Shown piece by piece: positions 9,312 to 18,508 of a DNA stretch of 64,000 nt. The position numbers and the translations under genes were made by a program. Source of the DNA: Clostridium magnum DSM 2767 (lineage in GTDB: Bacteria; Bacillota; Clostridia; Clostridiales; Clostridiaceae); NCBI RefSeq assembly GCF_001623875.1, contig NZ_LWAE01000016.1, positions 43,148 to 107,147 on the forward strand, given 5' to 3'. Numbering within the stretch: position 1 is the stretch's first letter; each line of letters opens with the position of its first letter. Below the pieces are notes generated by a model, which was not told the origin of the DNA, searched no databases, and was given only the letters and a program-made list of their open reading frames with translations.

Positions 9312-10010
9312 TCACCTTTTCAAAATTTCCCCTAATTCCTTAATTGACTCCTCGTCCTTTAAGCGAAACTTAAACAATACTCTACGGGATTTATCACTGT
9401 TAACTGTACCATCTGCATTTTTAATTAATCTGCTGTTAGACTTACCATTTGCTGTAATAAGTGTTTTTAAAATATCTTTATTTGAATCATCTAGATCCTT
9501 AAATTCATTACTTAATATGTAATTTACAATACTATTTGCTCTTTTCTGTGATAAGTCCATATTATAGTTATAATCTCCTACATCATCTGTATGACCCTCT
9601 ATAACTATTTCCGAAACGGAGTCACAGTATTTAGGGGAAAGAAGTACCTTCACATATTGAGGTATAAATTTGTTAAGGCTATCTTTAAATTCTGGTTTTA
9701 TCTCTGACTTATTAAATTCAAATAGAACATCGCTACTAAATATTATATCTCCTGTCTTTTTATCAATATCGATATTCAATCCTGCATTTTTAAAAGATTT
9801 TCTCATGTCTTCGATAATACTTTCTCTCAATCCAATTATTTGTTCAACTCTGTGCTTTGTTAAATCTATTTCTCCCTGCTTTATGATATTACTGAAAACC
9901 AGAAACAAAAGTACAAATAATAATATAGTACTGAGTAGGTCTGTAAATGTACGCCATATATTACCATCTTCTTTGGATGTTCCTATTAATCTATTGTATT
10001 TCGTAAACAT
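9312..10010 (-). CDS. ZorB-like OmpA/MotB-domain stator protein
   Basis: 232 aa, close to the length of known ZorB. A short cytoplasmic N-terminus is followed by one membrane helix (about 24-44). Asp24 in TFTDLLS is at the position of the proton-carrying Asp of MotB/ZorB. The C-terminal OmpA-like peptidoglycan-binding domain shows EGHTDDVGDYNYN and LSQKRANSIVNYIL. It is the last gene of the operon after the ZorA-like gene (48-bp gap), with AAAGGTG as ribosome site. No flagellar genes are near, which argues against a flagellar stator. Expected role: with ZorA, a proton-driven membrane motor anchored in the wall. Confidence 0.85.
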   Translation of the reverse strand: MFTKYNRLIGTSKEDGNIWRTFTDLLSTILLFVLLFLVFSNIIKQGEIDLTKHRVEQIIGLRESIIEDMRKSFKNAGLNIDIDKKTGDIIFSSDVLFEFNKSEIKPEFKDSLNKFIPQYVKVLLSPKYCDSVSEIVIEGHTDDVGDYNYNMDLSQKRANSIVNYILSNEFKDLDDSNKDILKTLITANGKSNSRLIKNADGTVNSDKSRRVLFKFRLKDEESIKELGEILKR

Positions 10011-10058
10011 TTTATCACACCTTTATAATTAATGCTCAGGTAAGGTTTCCTGAGTATT

Positions 10059-12131
10059 TTATTCCTTACTTTCTTTATTTTCTTTGTTTTCAACAAGGGA
10101 TTGAGTTAAATTTGTTATGGTAGCTGTAAGATAACTAATCAAATTATTTTGTTGATTTACACCATTAGTTAATTCAAGTAAGTTATGGTTAAATTCTTTA
10201 TTTGTACTGCTCAGATCCTTTAGATTATTTAAGCTACCTGTAACTTGAAACAACATTGTGGTTACCCCGTTTAATTCTTCTACAACTTTTGTATATTTTT
10301 CTTGAATGCTGTCTGCAGTATTAGTCATTCCTTCATAGGTAATAGCAACTTCCTTTTCATATTCGTTAACGTATTTTATATTCTGCGAAATATCTTTTAT
10401 TAGATTTTCATGGTCCTTAAAGTATTCTTTCATACTATCTTGACCTTGAGAGTATATTTTGCTCTGCTCTTCACCATGATTAATTATATGCTTTTGAATT
10501 TCTTCCATTGTACTGCTAATCGTAGTATATCCGCTTATAACCTTATCCTGTCGTTCTTCTATATTTTTAAAATATAATGATACGTCTTGGAATTTTTCTC
10601 CTATATAATTAAAGGAATCTCTTACAAAGCCTGTCTGCTTTATATATTCCCCATTAATATCTTCACAGCTTTTTATAAGATTTTCGTATTTTTCATTCAT
10701 GTTTGATACAAATTCCTCTTCTTTTTCAAAAGACTGAGATAGTTTTAAAATATTTTCCGACATATTTTCTGTGAACTTATCTGAAAATAACTTAAGAGTA
10801 TCATTAACATTAGTTACCCCCTCTATATACTTTATCCCTACCTCATCGTAAGAACACTTAATTTGTTCTAAGAAAGTCTTCTGCACGTAGCTTTGATCCT
10901 TAAGAGCTGCATAGAAGTTATCACTTAGTTTTCCTAATTTATCATATATAGAATTATAGCTTTGTTCTACCTTTCCCTGCTGATCATTTACATCATTTAC
11001 ACAGCTATCTAAGACCCCTAGTTTCGTATCTAGGCTATTCATTCCCTTATTAAATACATTTATAAATTCACTAAAGTCCTTAAACAAGCCTTCAAAGCTT
11101 TCTATAGATGAATTTAGTTGTTCATTAAAGGTACCCATATGAATAGTTGCTTGTTCAAATTGCTGTGAAAATATATAAAAGCCCTGTACAGAAGCATATA
11201 TCTCCTTTATTACTTCTATTGACCTATTCATAGCAACAGTAACACTTGTATTTAATTCACTTATAGTCTTATTATTAGAAGAAGCCATGTTATTTGTAAA
11301 CCATATAATTGCCTCTTTAGAATCTTCTGCAACTTTGTTTATATTTGAATTTAAAGCTTCTATAGTGCTGTTATTTGATTGTGAAAGATTGTTTATAGCT
11401 TCCTCAAAAGTCTCTTTTGTACTATTTAAACAAAAACAAATACTTTCTTTCATTTGATCAATTGAATGCTGTGTGGAATTAGACAATTTCTCCACTGCAG
11501 CAGTCACTTGATCAAATAATTCTGTTGAATTGTCAGTACGTAATTTGTTATCCATGTAGTTTTCTAATTTTGACATAACGGTTATAAGAAGTTGTTCTAC
11601 ATTAAATACTTTTGTAGCCACAGTAAGTATTAAAGAAAAAGTTATACCTACTATACTTGCATTAAAAGCTACTCCCATACCGGATAGTATAGGTCCTATC
11701 TTAGAAACATCAGTAGTAATATCGTTCATCTTTAAGGAGTTTAGGGACACAGTTAACCCTGTAAATGTGCCCAATACTCCCATAAGAATAAATGCAGATA
11801 TGGTCATCTGTATTATATGAACTATATTTATTAGGGGAATATTTATTTTCTCAAAGATCTTGTATTTAGAAAAATAGGATTCTATATACGACTGTGTATT
11901 AACATTACTTGATGATTTTTTTATTAATTTTTCATATCCATCTATCAAATCTTTAAAAGGTTCAAAAGATTGATTTTCTATAGATTTGTTAACTTTATCT
12001 AAATGTTTATAAATTAAAGTATAAAAAGCTACATCTGCTACAAATAGTATCAATTCAATCATAAAGATTATAGCCCCAATTTTAGTGCTAAAAATCCCTT
12101 TAATAAAGAAAATTATCCCGAAATTTTCCAC
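10059..12131 (-). CDS. ZorA-like MotA/TolQ/ExbB proton channel with long coiled-coil tail
   Basis: 690 aa from a GTG start, preceded by GGGGGCG; known ZorA is of similar length. Membrane helices are seen at about 18-42, 103-125 and 148-175. They include the MotA/ExbB-like GVLGTFTGL (119-126) and GVAFNASIVGITFSL. The remaining ~500 residues are hydrophilic and largely helical, rich in S/N/E/K heptad-like stretches, resembling the long intracellular tail of ZorA. In characterised Zorya systems ZorA5ZorB2 forms a proton-driven motor that senses phage infection and recruits effectors. Here the next genes upstream are a dynamin-like GTPase and a glycine-zipper protein instead of ZorC/D or ZorE. 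Confidence 0.85.
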   Translation of the reverse strand: MENFGIIFFIKGIFSTKIGAIIFMIELILFVADVAFYTLIYKHLDKVNKSIENQSFEPFKDLIDGYEKLIKKSSSNVNTQSYIESYFSKYKIFEKINIPLINIVHIIQMTISAFILMGVLGTFTGLTVSLNSLKMNDITTDVSKIGPILSGMGVAFNASIVGITFSLILTVATKVFNVEQLLITVMSKLENYMDNKLRTDNSTELFDQVTAAVEKLSNSTQHSIDQMKESICFCLNSTKETFEEAINNLSQSNNSTIEALNSNINKVAEDSKEAIIWFTNNMASSNNKTISELNTSVTVAMNRSIEVIKEIYASVQGFYIFSQQFEQATIHMGTFNEQLNSSIESFEGLFKDFSEFINVFNKGMNSLDTKLGVLDSCVNDVNDQQGKVEQSYNSIYDKLGKLSDNFYAALKDQSYVQKTFLEQIKCSYDEVGIKYIEGVTNVNDTLKLFSDKFTENMSENILKLSQSFEKEEEFVSNMNEKYENLIKSCEDINGEYIKQTGFVRDSFNYIGEKFQDVSLYFKNIEERQDKVISGYTTISSTMEEIQKHIINHGEEQSKIYSQGQDSMKEYFKDHENLIKDISQNIKYVNEYEKEVAITYEGMTNTADSIQEKYTKVVEELNGVTTMLFQVTGSLNNLKDLSSTNKEFNHNLLELTNGVNQQNNLISYLTATITNLTQSLVENKENKESKE

Positions 12132-12160
12132 TTTAATCGCCCCCTTGCTTTATAAATATA

Positions 12161-14764
12161 CTAAATAGTTGACACAACCTGGCTTAGTTCTTTTGCAATC
12201 TCTTGTCTAGTTTCTGATGTATCCCTTCTATTTCTTATATCCTCAAATTTGTTATAGTATATTTTATCAATATTTTCAGCAAGGAAATTTCTAAATTCTA
12301 AACTTTGATTTGCATCTATTTTGTCTATGATAAGATTTATCTGCTTATTTATAGTAGATAAAAAGGCCTTTTCAAGGAATGCAGCATTCAAAGTAACATT
12401 TTTTAATATATTTATTAGGTTTTGTCCATCTATATTGATTTCGTTAACTACTTCTTCTATGGTTTCTGAAAATTTAACTTCTGCTAACAGTTTTTCAATG
12501 TATTCATCTTTATTATTTATACCAATGTTATCAGCAGCAACTTCTTCTCCAGCAAAATTATTACCAGAATAATCTATAGCTGCTTTTAGGCTGCCTTTTA
12601 CAGACATAAGTGCAGTAGCTTTTAATCTTGCTTCATCCATTCCATTTAGTGTGTCCATATTTAATGCAACTCTACTAATTACTGTATTTATATTCAATTT
12701 TTTATTATATATTTCAGTAGAAAAAGGTCTAAGTTCTTTTTTCCAGGTTTCCTCATCATATAAATTGTAAACTGTTGGATATTTTTTTATTGTATTTAAT
12801 AATTTATTGTTTAAAACTTCATCTGAAGACTCTACTTCATTTAGAGATTCTTGAGCTAATATCACCCGTATCAATGGATGCATGTAACTAGGCTTATTAT
12901 TAAAACTGTGATCATAGTAGGTAGCTAAGTTGTAAAAGTCTTGTTCTGCAACTTTGAATTTATTTTTTCTGTCAGGTGAACCTAGCGGATAGTTTATTAG
13001 TATATCCATTAAGTCTATTGAGAAATGATCTATAATAGTACTAAAATTTTTTCTGTCATAAGATACTTGGCTTGTTATTGATTCAATAAAGCTTTCCACG
13101 GACTTTTTAATATTGTTATAATATTTATTACTTTTAGAAACCTCTAGTGCCTCCAAAAACTTATTTAAAATATACTCATAATAGATCACAACTTCCTCAT
13201 CTGCAAGGGAAGTAATGACCTTAGGGAAATTCTCTCTAACTTCTGAATACAGTTTTTCTCTTAAACTATAGTTTCCTCTGCCAATAGGCAGTTCCCTTGT
13301 AGATGTTTTTCTGATTCTTTCTATGATATAATTTGTAACAAATTCCTTTGTAATTGGTTTAAAAATACTTTCTACTGAAGCTCTAAAGTTTTTTGTGAAG
13401 TTGTTATCGTTATATATTTTCTCCTTCAAATAATCCTCTGCTTTTAACAATTCTACTTTTATGTTTTGAATTATTTTATTTTTAAGTTCTTCGCTTAACT
13501 CCTGTTCTTCTCTATAAAAAGTTTCGCTGCTTACATTATTTTCAGCTATAATTTTATTAAATACTTCCCTTGTTTCATCAAGATTTTTATCTATCCTGTT
13601 TTGAAGAATATAAAATCTATCTGTATTGCAGTATTCTTTTATTTCATTCTTTATTTCTTCTATGCTATCTTTCATATTAAACAATTTTAGTTTTTCTTTA
13701 GTTCCATCAGACGGGATTATATAGTTTTCTTCAAGATAAACCTGTGCTGAACCTATCAATACCCTTTGACTTTTTGCAATTCTATACACCTCAATAACAT
13801 CATTCTTTAAAATTTCAATATTATTTAGAGCATCCATAATGTTATTGCAGGTATCCACCTTATTCCCGAATACAAAAAGTTTCTCTTCTATAGGAATTCC
13901 ATCTCTATCTTTAGCATTAAGTAATACTTGAATTTGATTTATATTTAACTGTGGATTTTTGCAAACATCTATTATTAAAATAATTGCATCTGCATTTTGT
14001 ATTTTCTCGATAGTTTGTTTTTCGTGGAGTATTGCTGGTGAGTCAAAACCTGGTACGTCGTATATTTTTATTTCTTTTGTATCCTTTAATTCGCTTGATT
14101 TGATTATAACTTTTTTTACCGCTCTTGATTTGTAATTATCTGTTATGAATGATTTGTAGTCCTGCTCTACCTCCCCTCTATTTATATAAATTGTTTCTAT
14201 ACCTTTATCTAAAAATTTTCTTATAATATCTTTTCCTTCAATAATCTCTTTGATATCACTGAAGATTTTTTGTTTGAAGACTTTTTCACTTTCACTCATT
14301 TGATCGTATAACATTTCTACTCTATGTATACTTAAAGTACTGAAATCCTCAGCTCTGAAGTCTTCAACTTTAAAATCCTTTAACAACTCTCTAAAGTTTT
14401 CATTAAATTCTTCTGTGCTATAAAATTCTATTTCAGCTGCATCTTCTTCTCCATACTCTAACTGTGTAGATGTATAAGTACATCTAGAAGCTTTAGAAGG
14501 TAATACATTATTTTTTACTAAAGCATTACCAAAGGAGCTTTTTCCAACATTCTCAAGACCAATCATTGCTACTTCGAATGTACCTTTGTTTAGTTTATTT
14601 ATAAAGGCTTTGTTATTCTCAGTTAATACTCTGAGCTTTTCTTGTGCTTGCTTATCTATTATTGAAATAGACTTTTCCATGCTGAATACTTTCTCTATTA
14701 CATTATTGCAATTTTCTAGCTTTGTTAAGTAATTCATCTTCTTTTCTTCCCAGTTACTGTTCAT
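12161..14764 (-). CDS. Large dynamin-like GTPase of the Zorya-like operon
   Basis: 867 aa. The GTPase domain has G1 GLENVGKSS (69-77), G3 DVPG (236-239) and G4 NKVD (301-304). The remainder is helical and charged without recognisable catalytic motifs, which resembles bacterial dynamin-like proteins. It is co-directional with the ZorA-like gene (29-bp gap) and the glycine-zipper gene (77-bp gap), with GGGGGATAGG as ribosome site. Some bacterial dynamins protect membranes or delay phage lysis. Here a coupling to the ZorAB motor is inferred from the operon only. It is not one of the effector types of Zorya I-III that I know. Confidence 0.85.
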   Translation of the reverse strand: MNSNWEEKKMNYLTKLENCNNVIEKVFSMEKSISIIDKQAQEKLRVLTENNKAFINKLNKGTFEVAMIGLENVGKSSFGNALVKNNVLPSKASRCTYTSTQLEYGEEDAAEIEFYSTEEFNENFRELLKDFKVEDFRAEDFSTLSIHRVEMLYDQMSESEKVFKQKIFSDIKEIIEGKDIIRKFLDKGIETIYINRGEVEQDYKSFITDNYKSRAVKKVIIKSSELKDTKEIKIYDVPGFDSPAILHEKQTIEKIQNADAIILIIDVCKNPQLNINQIQVLLNAKDRDGIPIEEKLFVFGNKVDTCNNIMDALNNIEILKNDVIEVYRIAKSQRVLIGSAQVYLEENYIIPSDGTKEKLKLFNMKDSIEEIKNEIKEYCNTDRFYILQNRIDKNLDETREVFNKIIAENNVSSETFYREEQELSEELKNKIIQNIKVELLKAEDYLKEKIYNDNNFTKNFRASVESIFKPITKEFVTNYIIERIRKTSTRELPIGRGNYSLREKLYSEVRENFPKVITSLADEEVVIYYEYILNKFLEALEVSKSNKYYNNIKKSVESFIESITSQVSYDRKNFSTIIDHFSIDLMDILINYPLGSPDRKNKFKVAEQDFYNLATYYDHSFNNKPSYMHPLIRVILAQESLNEVESSDEVLNNKLLNTIKKYPTVYNLYDEETWKKELRPFSTEIYNKKLNINTVISRVALNMDTLNGMDEARLKATALMSVKGSLKAAIDYSGNNFAGEEVAADNIGINNKDEYIEKLLAEVKFSETIEEVVNEINIDGQNLINILKNVTLNAAFLEKAFLSTINKQINLIIDKIDANQSLEFRNFLAENIDKIYYNKFEDIRNRRDTSETRQEIAKELSQVVSTI

Positions 14765-14841
14765 TCCTATCCCCCATTTTTATTAGATTTAATTAGACCT
14801 TTTCCTGTTTTTCCTTGCTTTTCTTAAATTTAAATAAAAAC

Positions 14842-15510
14842 CTATTCAATTATTTTATAGTCAGAGTTAACATACCTGGACTTATCCTCTAATTTCTTTT
14901 TATCTTCGGCACTTTTACTACGGATAACTCCATCTATGCTACCTGCTACAGTTGTTGCTGCATCTATTCCATGTAAAATAGCTTGTCCTGCTGCTATGCC
15001 ACCACCGCCTGCTGAAAGTGCTCCACCACCTACAGCTGCTAAGGTAGCCTTTGTTGCTGCTGCACCATGAAGAGTTGCAATAGCTGTTCCTGTACTAGCT
15101 ACACCTGTAGCCGCCGCCACTCCCGTTACTGCTGTTCCTATTAAATCTCCCGTAGCGAGTCCTACTAATCCTCCACCTATAGCATTGCCTACTGCTCTAG
15201 CCTTATTTATTTGTTCATCACTAGCTCCTTTAGATTTTGCAATAGTTGCACCTATTTCTCCACCTGCCTTTGAGCCAAGTTCTATAGCTTTGTCCATAGC
15301 AAAACCTGCTCCTTCTGCAATAACCTTTGTAGTTCCACCTACAAATTCACCTATACCACTACCTACTTTCCTGGACTTTTCTGCAAGTTCTGGCTTATCA
15401 GCCGCTTCCGCTACCATACCTATTACTTCTCCCGTTGCCTTCAGACCATATTCAGCAACAGTTCCTGCTATACTTCCTGCATTTTTTATAAGCTTACCCA
15501 TAAAGCCCAC
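14842..15510 (-). CDS. Glycine-zipper/alanine-rich hydrophobic protein, candidate membrane effector
   Basis: 222 aa from GTG 15510 (GGAG 10 nt upstream); an ATG at 15501 is the alternative. Gly and Ala dominate. Residues ~100-185 form long small-residue helices such as AIGGGLVGLATGDLIGTAVTG and GGGALSAGGGGIAAG, typical of glycine zippers that pack in or across membranes. The ends are charged (KKKLEDKSRYVNSDYK at the C-terminus) and there is no signal peptide. No family recognised. As first gene of the GTPase-ZorA-ZorB operon it may be a pore-forming or membrane-associated partner; this is inference. Confidence 0.8.
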   Translation of the reverse strand: MGFMGKLIKNAGSIAGTVAEYGLKATGEVIGMVAEAADKPELAEKSRKVGSGIGEFVGGTTKVIAEGAGFAMDKAIELGSKAGGEIGATIAKSKGASDEQINKARAVGNAIGGGLVGLATGDLIGTAVTGVAAATGVASTGTAIATLHGAAATKATLAAVGGGALSAGGGGIAAGQAILHGIDAATTVAGSIDGVIRSKSAEDKKKLEDKSRYVNSDYKIIE

Positions 15511-15674
15511 TTTACTTCACTCCTTTACTTAATATTAAATTCTACATTCTTCTAAGTAATCCATGTTATTGTCTATAAAATTCTATACTAGTTAACTATA
15601 CTACTTCTCCCCTATTTCTATCATCCAAAGCTATATATCTTGATACATTTATTTACAATTCACCTCTTCTTACC

Positions 15675-15700
15675 AACAAAATATTATTCAATATTTTGTT
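15675..15700. repeat. Perfect 11-bp inverted repeat in the operon leader
   Basis: AACAAAATATT, a 4-base loop ATTC, then AATATTTTGTT. It lies ~50 bp downstream of promoter 4 in the ~230-nt untranslated leader of the glycine-zipper/GTPase/ZorAB operon. No good T-run follows on the operon strand, so a regulatory site fits better than a terminator. Confidence 0.5.
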
Positions 15701-15750
15701 TTCTCCCCAAGTCAACCACTTAATATTTCACTAAATTGTAACATGTGCAC

Positions 15751-15778
15751 ATTATAGCATATCATGTTATTTTATCAA
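15751..15778 (-). promoter_or_regulatory. SigA-type promoter of the Zorya-like operon (island promoter 4)
   Basis: Minus strand: TTGATA (15773-15778), 16 bp, TATAAT (15751-15756), preceded by TATATTT as in promoter 1. The rest of the 15511-15920 gap holds no gene: on this strand it is the ~230-nt leader of the operon, and beyond it the 3' flank of the NERD helicase. Confidence 0.7.
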
Positions 15779-15920
15779 AATATATGTAAACCAAAAACTG
15801 CTGAATAAATTGAGACAAAAAGTGTTGACATTAATAAAACATCAATACTTTTACTTTTTACCAAAGTGATTTTCATTGGTATTAATATGGCATGAACTCA
15901 GAAATATTTCCGTTAAATTA

Positions 15921-17819
15921 TTACCTTCCAAACAACCCCATTAATTTAGAAAGCAATCCTCCCTCATTCTTTCTCTCCACAACATCATCCTTTGTGGCAG
16001 CTACCAGCTCTCTTGCATCCTCACTATTTACTGAATTGGTCTTTATCTTTGCCTTTATTAAATCTCCTACAATGTCATTATCAATACTATAAGTAACCAT
16101 CAAGCCATCTCTCGCCCTTGTCATTCCAACATAGAGAAGCTTCTTAGCCTCTTCCATACTTTCTGATAATCTATCATTTATACCACAAATAAATACATGC
16201 TTGAAATCCAATCCTTTTATACTATGAATGGTGGATATATTAACTGTCCCACTATCTAATTTAAACCTTGCCTTAGTATTTCCGCTCTTGCTAATTACAA
16301 AGTAAGGTATGCCTCTATTTTTAAAAATTTCTTCTATTATGTTTAAATAGTTTGTATTTTTATAACTGCTGTGAACATAAGCTACACACATATCACCATA
16401 GTCTATACCAGATTCCTTCAGCCTTATAATATTCATGGCAATCTTATTTATCTCTTCATGAAAATCTTGGCAGTACATTAAGTCTGGCTGTCTCCCCTCT
16501 CTTAGACTGTTATCAGGTTCAACTATATAATTGTTATCTTCTTCATTTATATTATCTTTTAACAATCCATCAGATAAAAAAGTGTGAGCAAAACTTAATA
16601 TCTCCTTTGTGTTTCTATAGTTTTCCCTCATTATGATTGTTCTTCCTGCCGCTTTTATACCTACAGATTTTAGAGTGTATTTTCTACTATATAAATTTTG
16701 AGCTCCATCAGAGGTTAACATAAGATGACTATGTTCTGGATTTCTTAACATCTTAACCACAAAAGCAAGCCAATCTCTTTCCAAGTCTTGTCCCTCATCT
16801 ATTAGTATTGCATCATATTTTGATACACTATTTAGCATACTGTCAGATATACTTGATATATTTTCACTAATTTCCTTATCCCTAAACAGTCCACTTCTTA
16901 ATTTTAATGAATTAAATATTTTATTTATCCATCCATGGAAATGTATAACCTCTACATTTTTCAACTTATCATCTACTATTGAAGTCTTTAAAAAGTTAGC
17001 AAGAGTCTTGTTATAGCATAACACCAATATGTTCCAATCCTTATGGATCTCTGCTAAATATTTAGCCCTACATATTAATATTACTGTTTTACCACTTCCT
17101 GCAACTCCCCTAATTACTCTGTGGCCATAGCCTAAACCTTTAGCATATCCTTCCTGATTTAAGTTCATTACTTTAAAAACGGCTTCACTATCTGTGGAAA
17201 GCTTTACTTCTTTAAAGAGATTACCTCTAATTCTATCAGTAATCTGCTCTGACATTCTACCAAAGTCAAATTTAACTGGTATCATATCTCTAAGCATACT
17301 TTGCAATTTTATCTTATCGATACTATATTCAAGTTCTTTTAAATCATCTGAAAACATTATGCACTTTTCATCTATTGTATTAGCAAAAGGACTGCTTTCA
17401 AAGGTTCTCCTATTTATTTTACTAAACACTACTCCACAGCCAAAGTTGAAGCATAGGTTATTTCTATATTCATCTTTGTTTTGAAGTAGCTTACTATCTT
17501 TTTTTAATTCATCTACCATATTAAACATATAGGTTCTTGCCTGTTTTAGCGGATTTGTTTTAACCCCAAGTGTATTCAAAGTGTACGAAACAGTATCCGC
17601 ACTTTCTATAGAACTTAAAGCCCAATCCTTTACCTCTAAAACTACACTTCCCAAATCCGGTCCTAAAATTATGAAATCTGGATATCTACCATTTACCCTT
17701 AAGTCATACCATACTGTGTAGTCTGAAGGCAGATTGCTTTTTAATATCTTAAATAATCTTTTTTCCCCTGCTGTAGCGCTGTCCAGAGCACTTATGCTCT
17801 CAGGAATCATTACTGCCAT
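15921..17819 (-). CDS. NERD-domain UvrD-like helicase-nuclease
   Basis: 632 aa. Residues 1-130 are a NERD nuclease domain: PDFIIL with Asp48, and LEVKDW with Glu62 and Lys64 as the PD-(D/E)XK core. The rest is an SF1 UvrD/Rep helicase with GVAGSGKT (Walker A), LIDEGQDLERDW (motif II) and LLYVGMTRARDGL (motif VI). A GGGGG-type ribosome site precedes the ATG. It lies 410 bp upstream of the Zorya-like operon, with its own promoter, on the same strand. DNA-degrading helicases are common Zorya partners (ZorD is a helicase-nuclease), so it may supply the DNA-cutting arm. That link is by position only. Confidence 0.87.
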   Translation of the reverse strand: MAVMIPESISALDSATAGEKRLFKILKSNLPSDYTVWYDLRVNGRYPDFIILGPDLGSVVLEVKDWALSSIESADTVSYTLNTLGVKTNPLKQARTYMFNMVDELKKDSKLLQNKDEYRNNLCFNFGCGVVFSKINRRTFESSPFANTIDEKCIMFSDDLKELEYSIDKIKLQSMLRDMIPVKFDFGRMSEQITDRIRGNLFKEVKLSTDSEAVFKVMNLNQEGYAKGLGYGHRVIRGVAGSGKTVILICRAKYLAEIHKDWNILVLCYNKTLANFLKTSIVDDKLKNVEVIHFHGWINKIFNSLKLRSGLFRDKEISENISSISDSMLNSVSKYDAILIDEGQDLERDWLAFVVKMLRNPEHSHLMLTSDGAQNLYSRKYTLKSVGIKAAGRTIIMRENYRNTKEILSFAHTFLSDGLLKDNINEEDNNYIVEPDNSLREGRQPDLMYCQDFHEEINKIAMNIIRLKESGIDYGDMCVAYVHSSYKNTNYLNIIEEIFKNRGIPYFVISKSGNTKARFKLDSGTVNISTIHSIKGLDFKHVFICGINDRLSESMEEAKKLLYVGMTRARDGLMVTYSIDNDIVGDLIKAKIKTNSVNSEDARELVAATKDDVVERKNEGGLLSKLMGLFGR

Positions 17820-17885
17820 AGTTATACCCCCATAAACCCATTAAAATATAAATTTGAATATACAGTACAAATGAAAATCTTCTTT

Positions 17886-17914
17886 ATTATATATTTTATT
17901 CCTGTATATTCCAA
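17886..17914 (-). promoter_or_regulatory. Promoter of the NERD-UvrD gene
   Basis: Minus strand: TTGGAA (17909-17914), 17 bp, TATAAT (17886-17891). It differs from island promoters 1-4 in the -35 and spacer. Confidence 0.6.
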
Positions 17915-17982
17915 TAATATATACTATTCTACCATGATTAGGATAAATTTGCAGTATATTATAATTTTCAGTTCCAAATTGT

Positions 17983-18470
17983 TGAAATAAAAAGAACTAT
18001 AAGCAGATTAATTTATAAAAAATCCACCTATAGTTCTTCTATAATAGAGCACGCAATAATCTAAGTTGCACCACTATAGATAACTTATATTACCTCACTA
18101 TGATGTTTCCACCATAATAAAGCAGTTCATTACCTATAATAATGGTTTCTTCGACTATATAAAATATCTACACAACTATATATAATCTTTCGACTATATA
18201 TAACCATCTCAACACTCCATATAATCTTAGCTCGACCCTATATCATAAGTTGGAACCTTAATATAATCAATTAAATCGACTATATTAAAGCTTTTCCCCA
18301 CAATATAGAATCTTCCCTCTGACTATATATAAGCTATCTTTAGTAACCTATATATAATCGTTGGCCGAATCACATACACCTCTAGTTAGAAGCATATATA
18401 ACTCTTGGCTCAACTGTTACATACCCTATGCTATTATAATGACCTTTTTCGGTTTATTATATGATTGGTA
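17983..18470 (+). repeat. Element A, full copy 1 (~490 bp interspersed repeat)
   Basis: It begins TGAAATAAAAAGAAC and ends near TTATTATAT. Near-identical copies lie at 37048, 47446 (with insert) and 50330, with partial copies elsewhere. The first ~60 bp form a hairpin (AAGAACTATAAG with CCTATAGTTCTT). The middle holds about ten TATA-type motifs (CTATATATAA/ATATAATC) spaced 17-27 bp, averaging 22. No open frame. All copies lie on the + strand, here 38 bp past the stop of the AAA gene. Confidence 0.85.
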
Positions 18471-18508
18471 ATGTTTACCATAATAATAATAGAACAAATT
18501 AATAATTG

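Noticed and set aside
9312..12131. Flagellar MotA/MotB
   Set aside because: No other flagellar gene is near, the MotA-type protein has a ~500-residue helical tail, and the operon also encodes a GTPase.
15820..15850. Plus-strand promoter TTGACA near 15827
   Set aside because: No acceptable -10 at 16-18 bp and no plus-strand gene downstream.
18120..18360. CRISPR-like array in element A
   Set aside because: The repeated TATA motifs are short and degenerate, the spacers are the same in all copies, and no cas gene is present.
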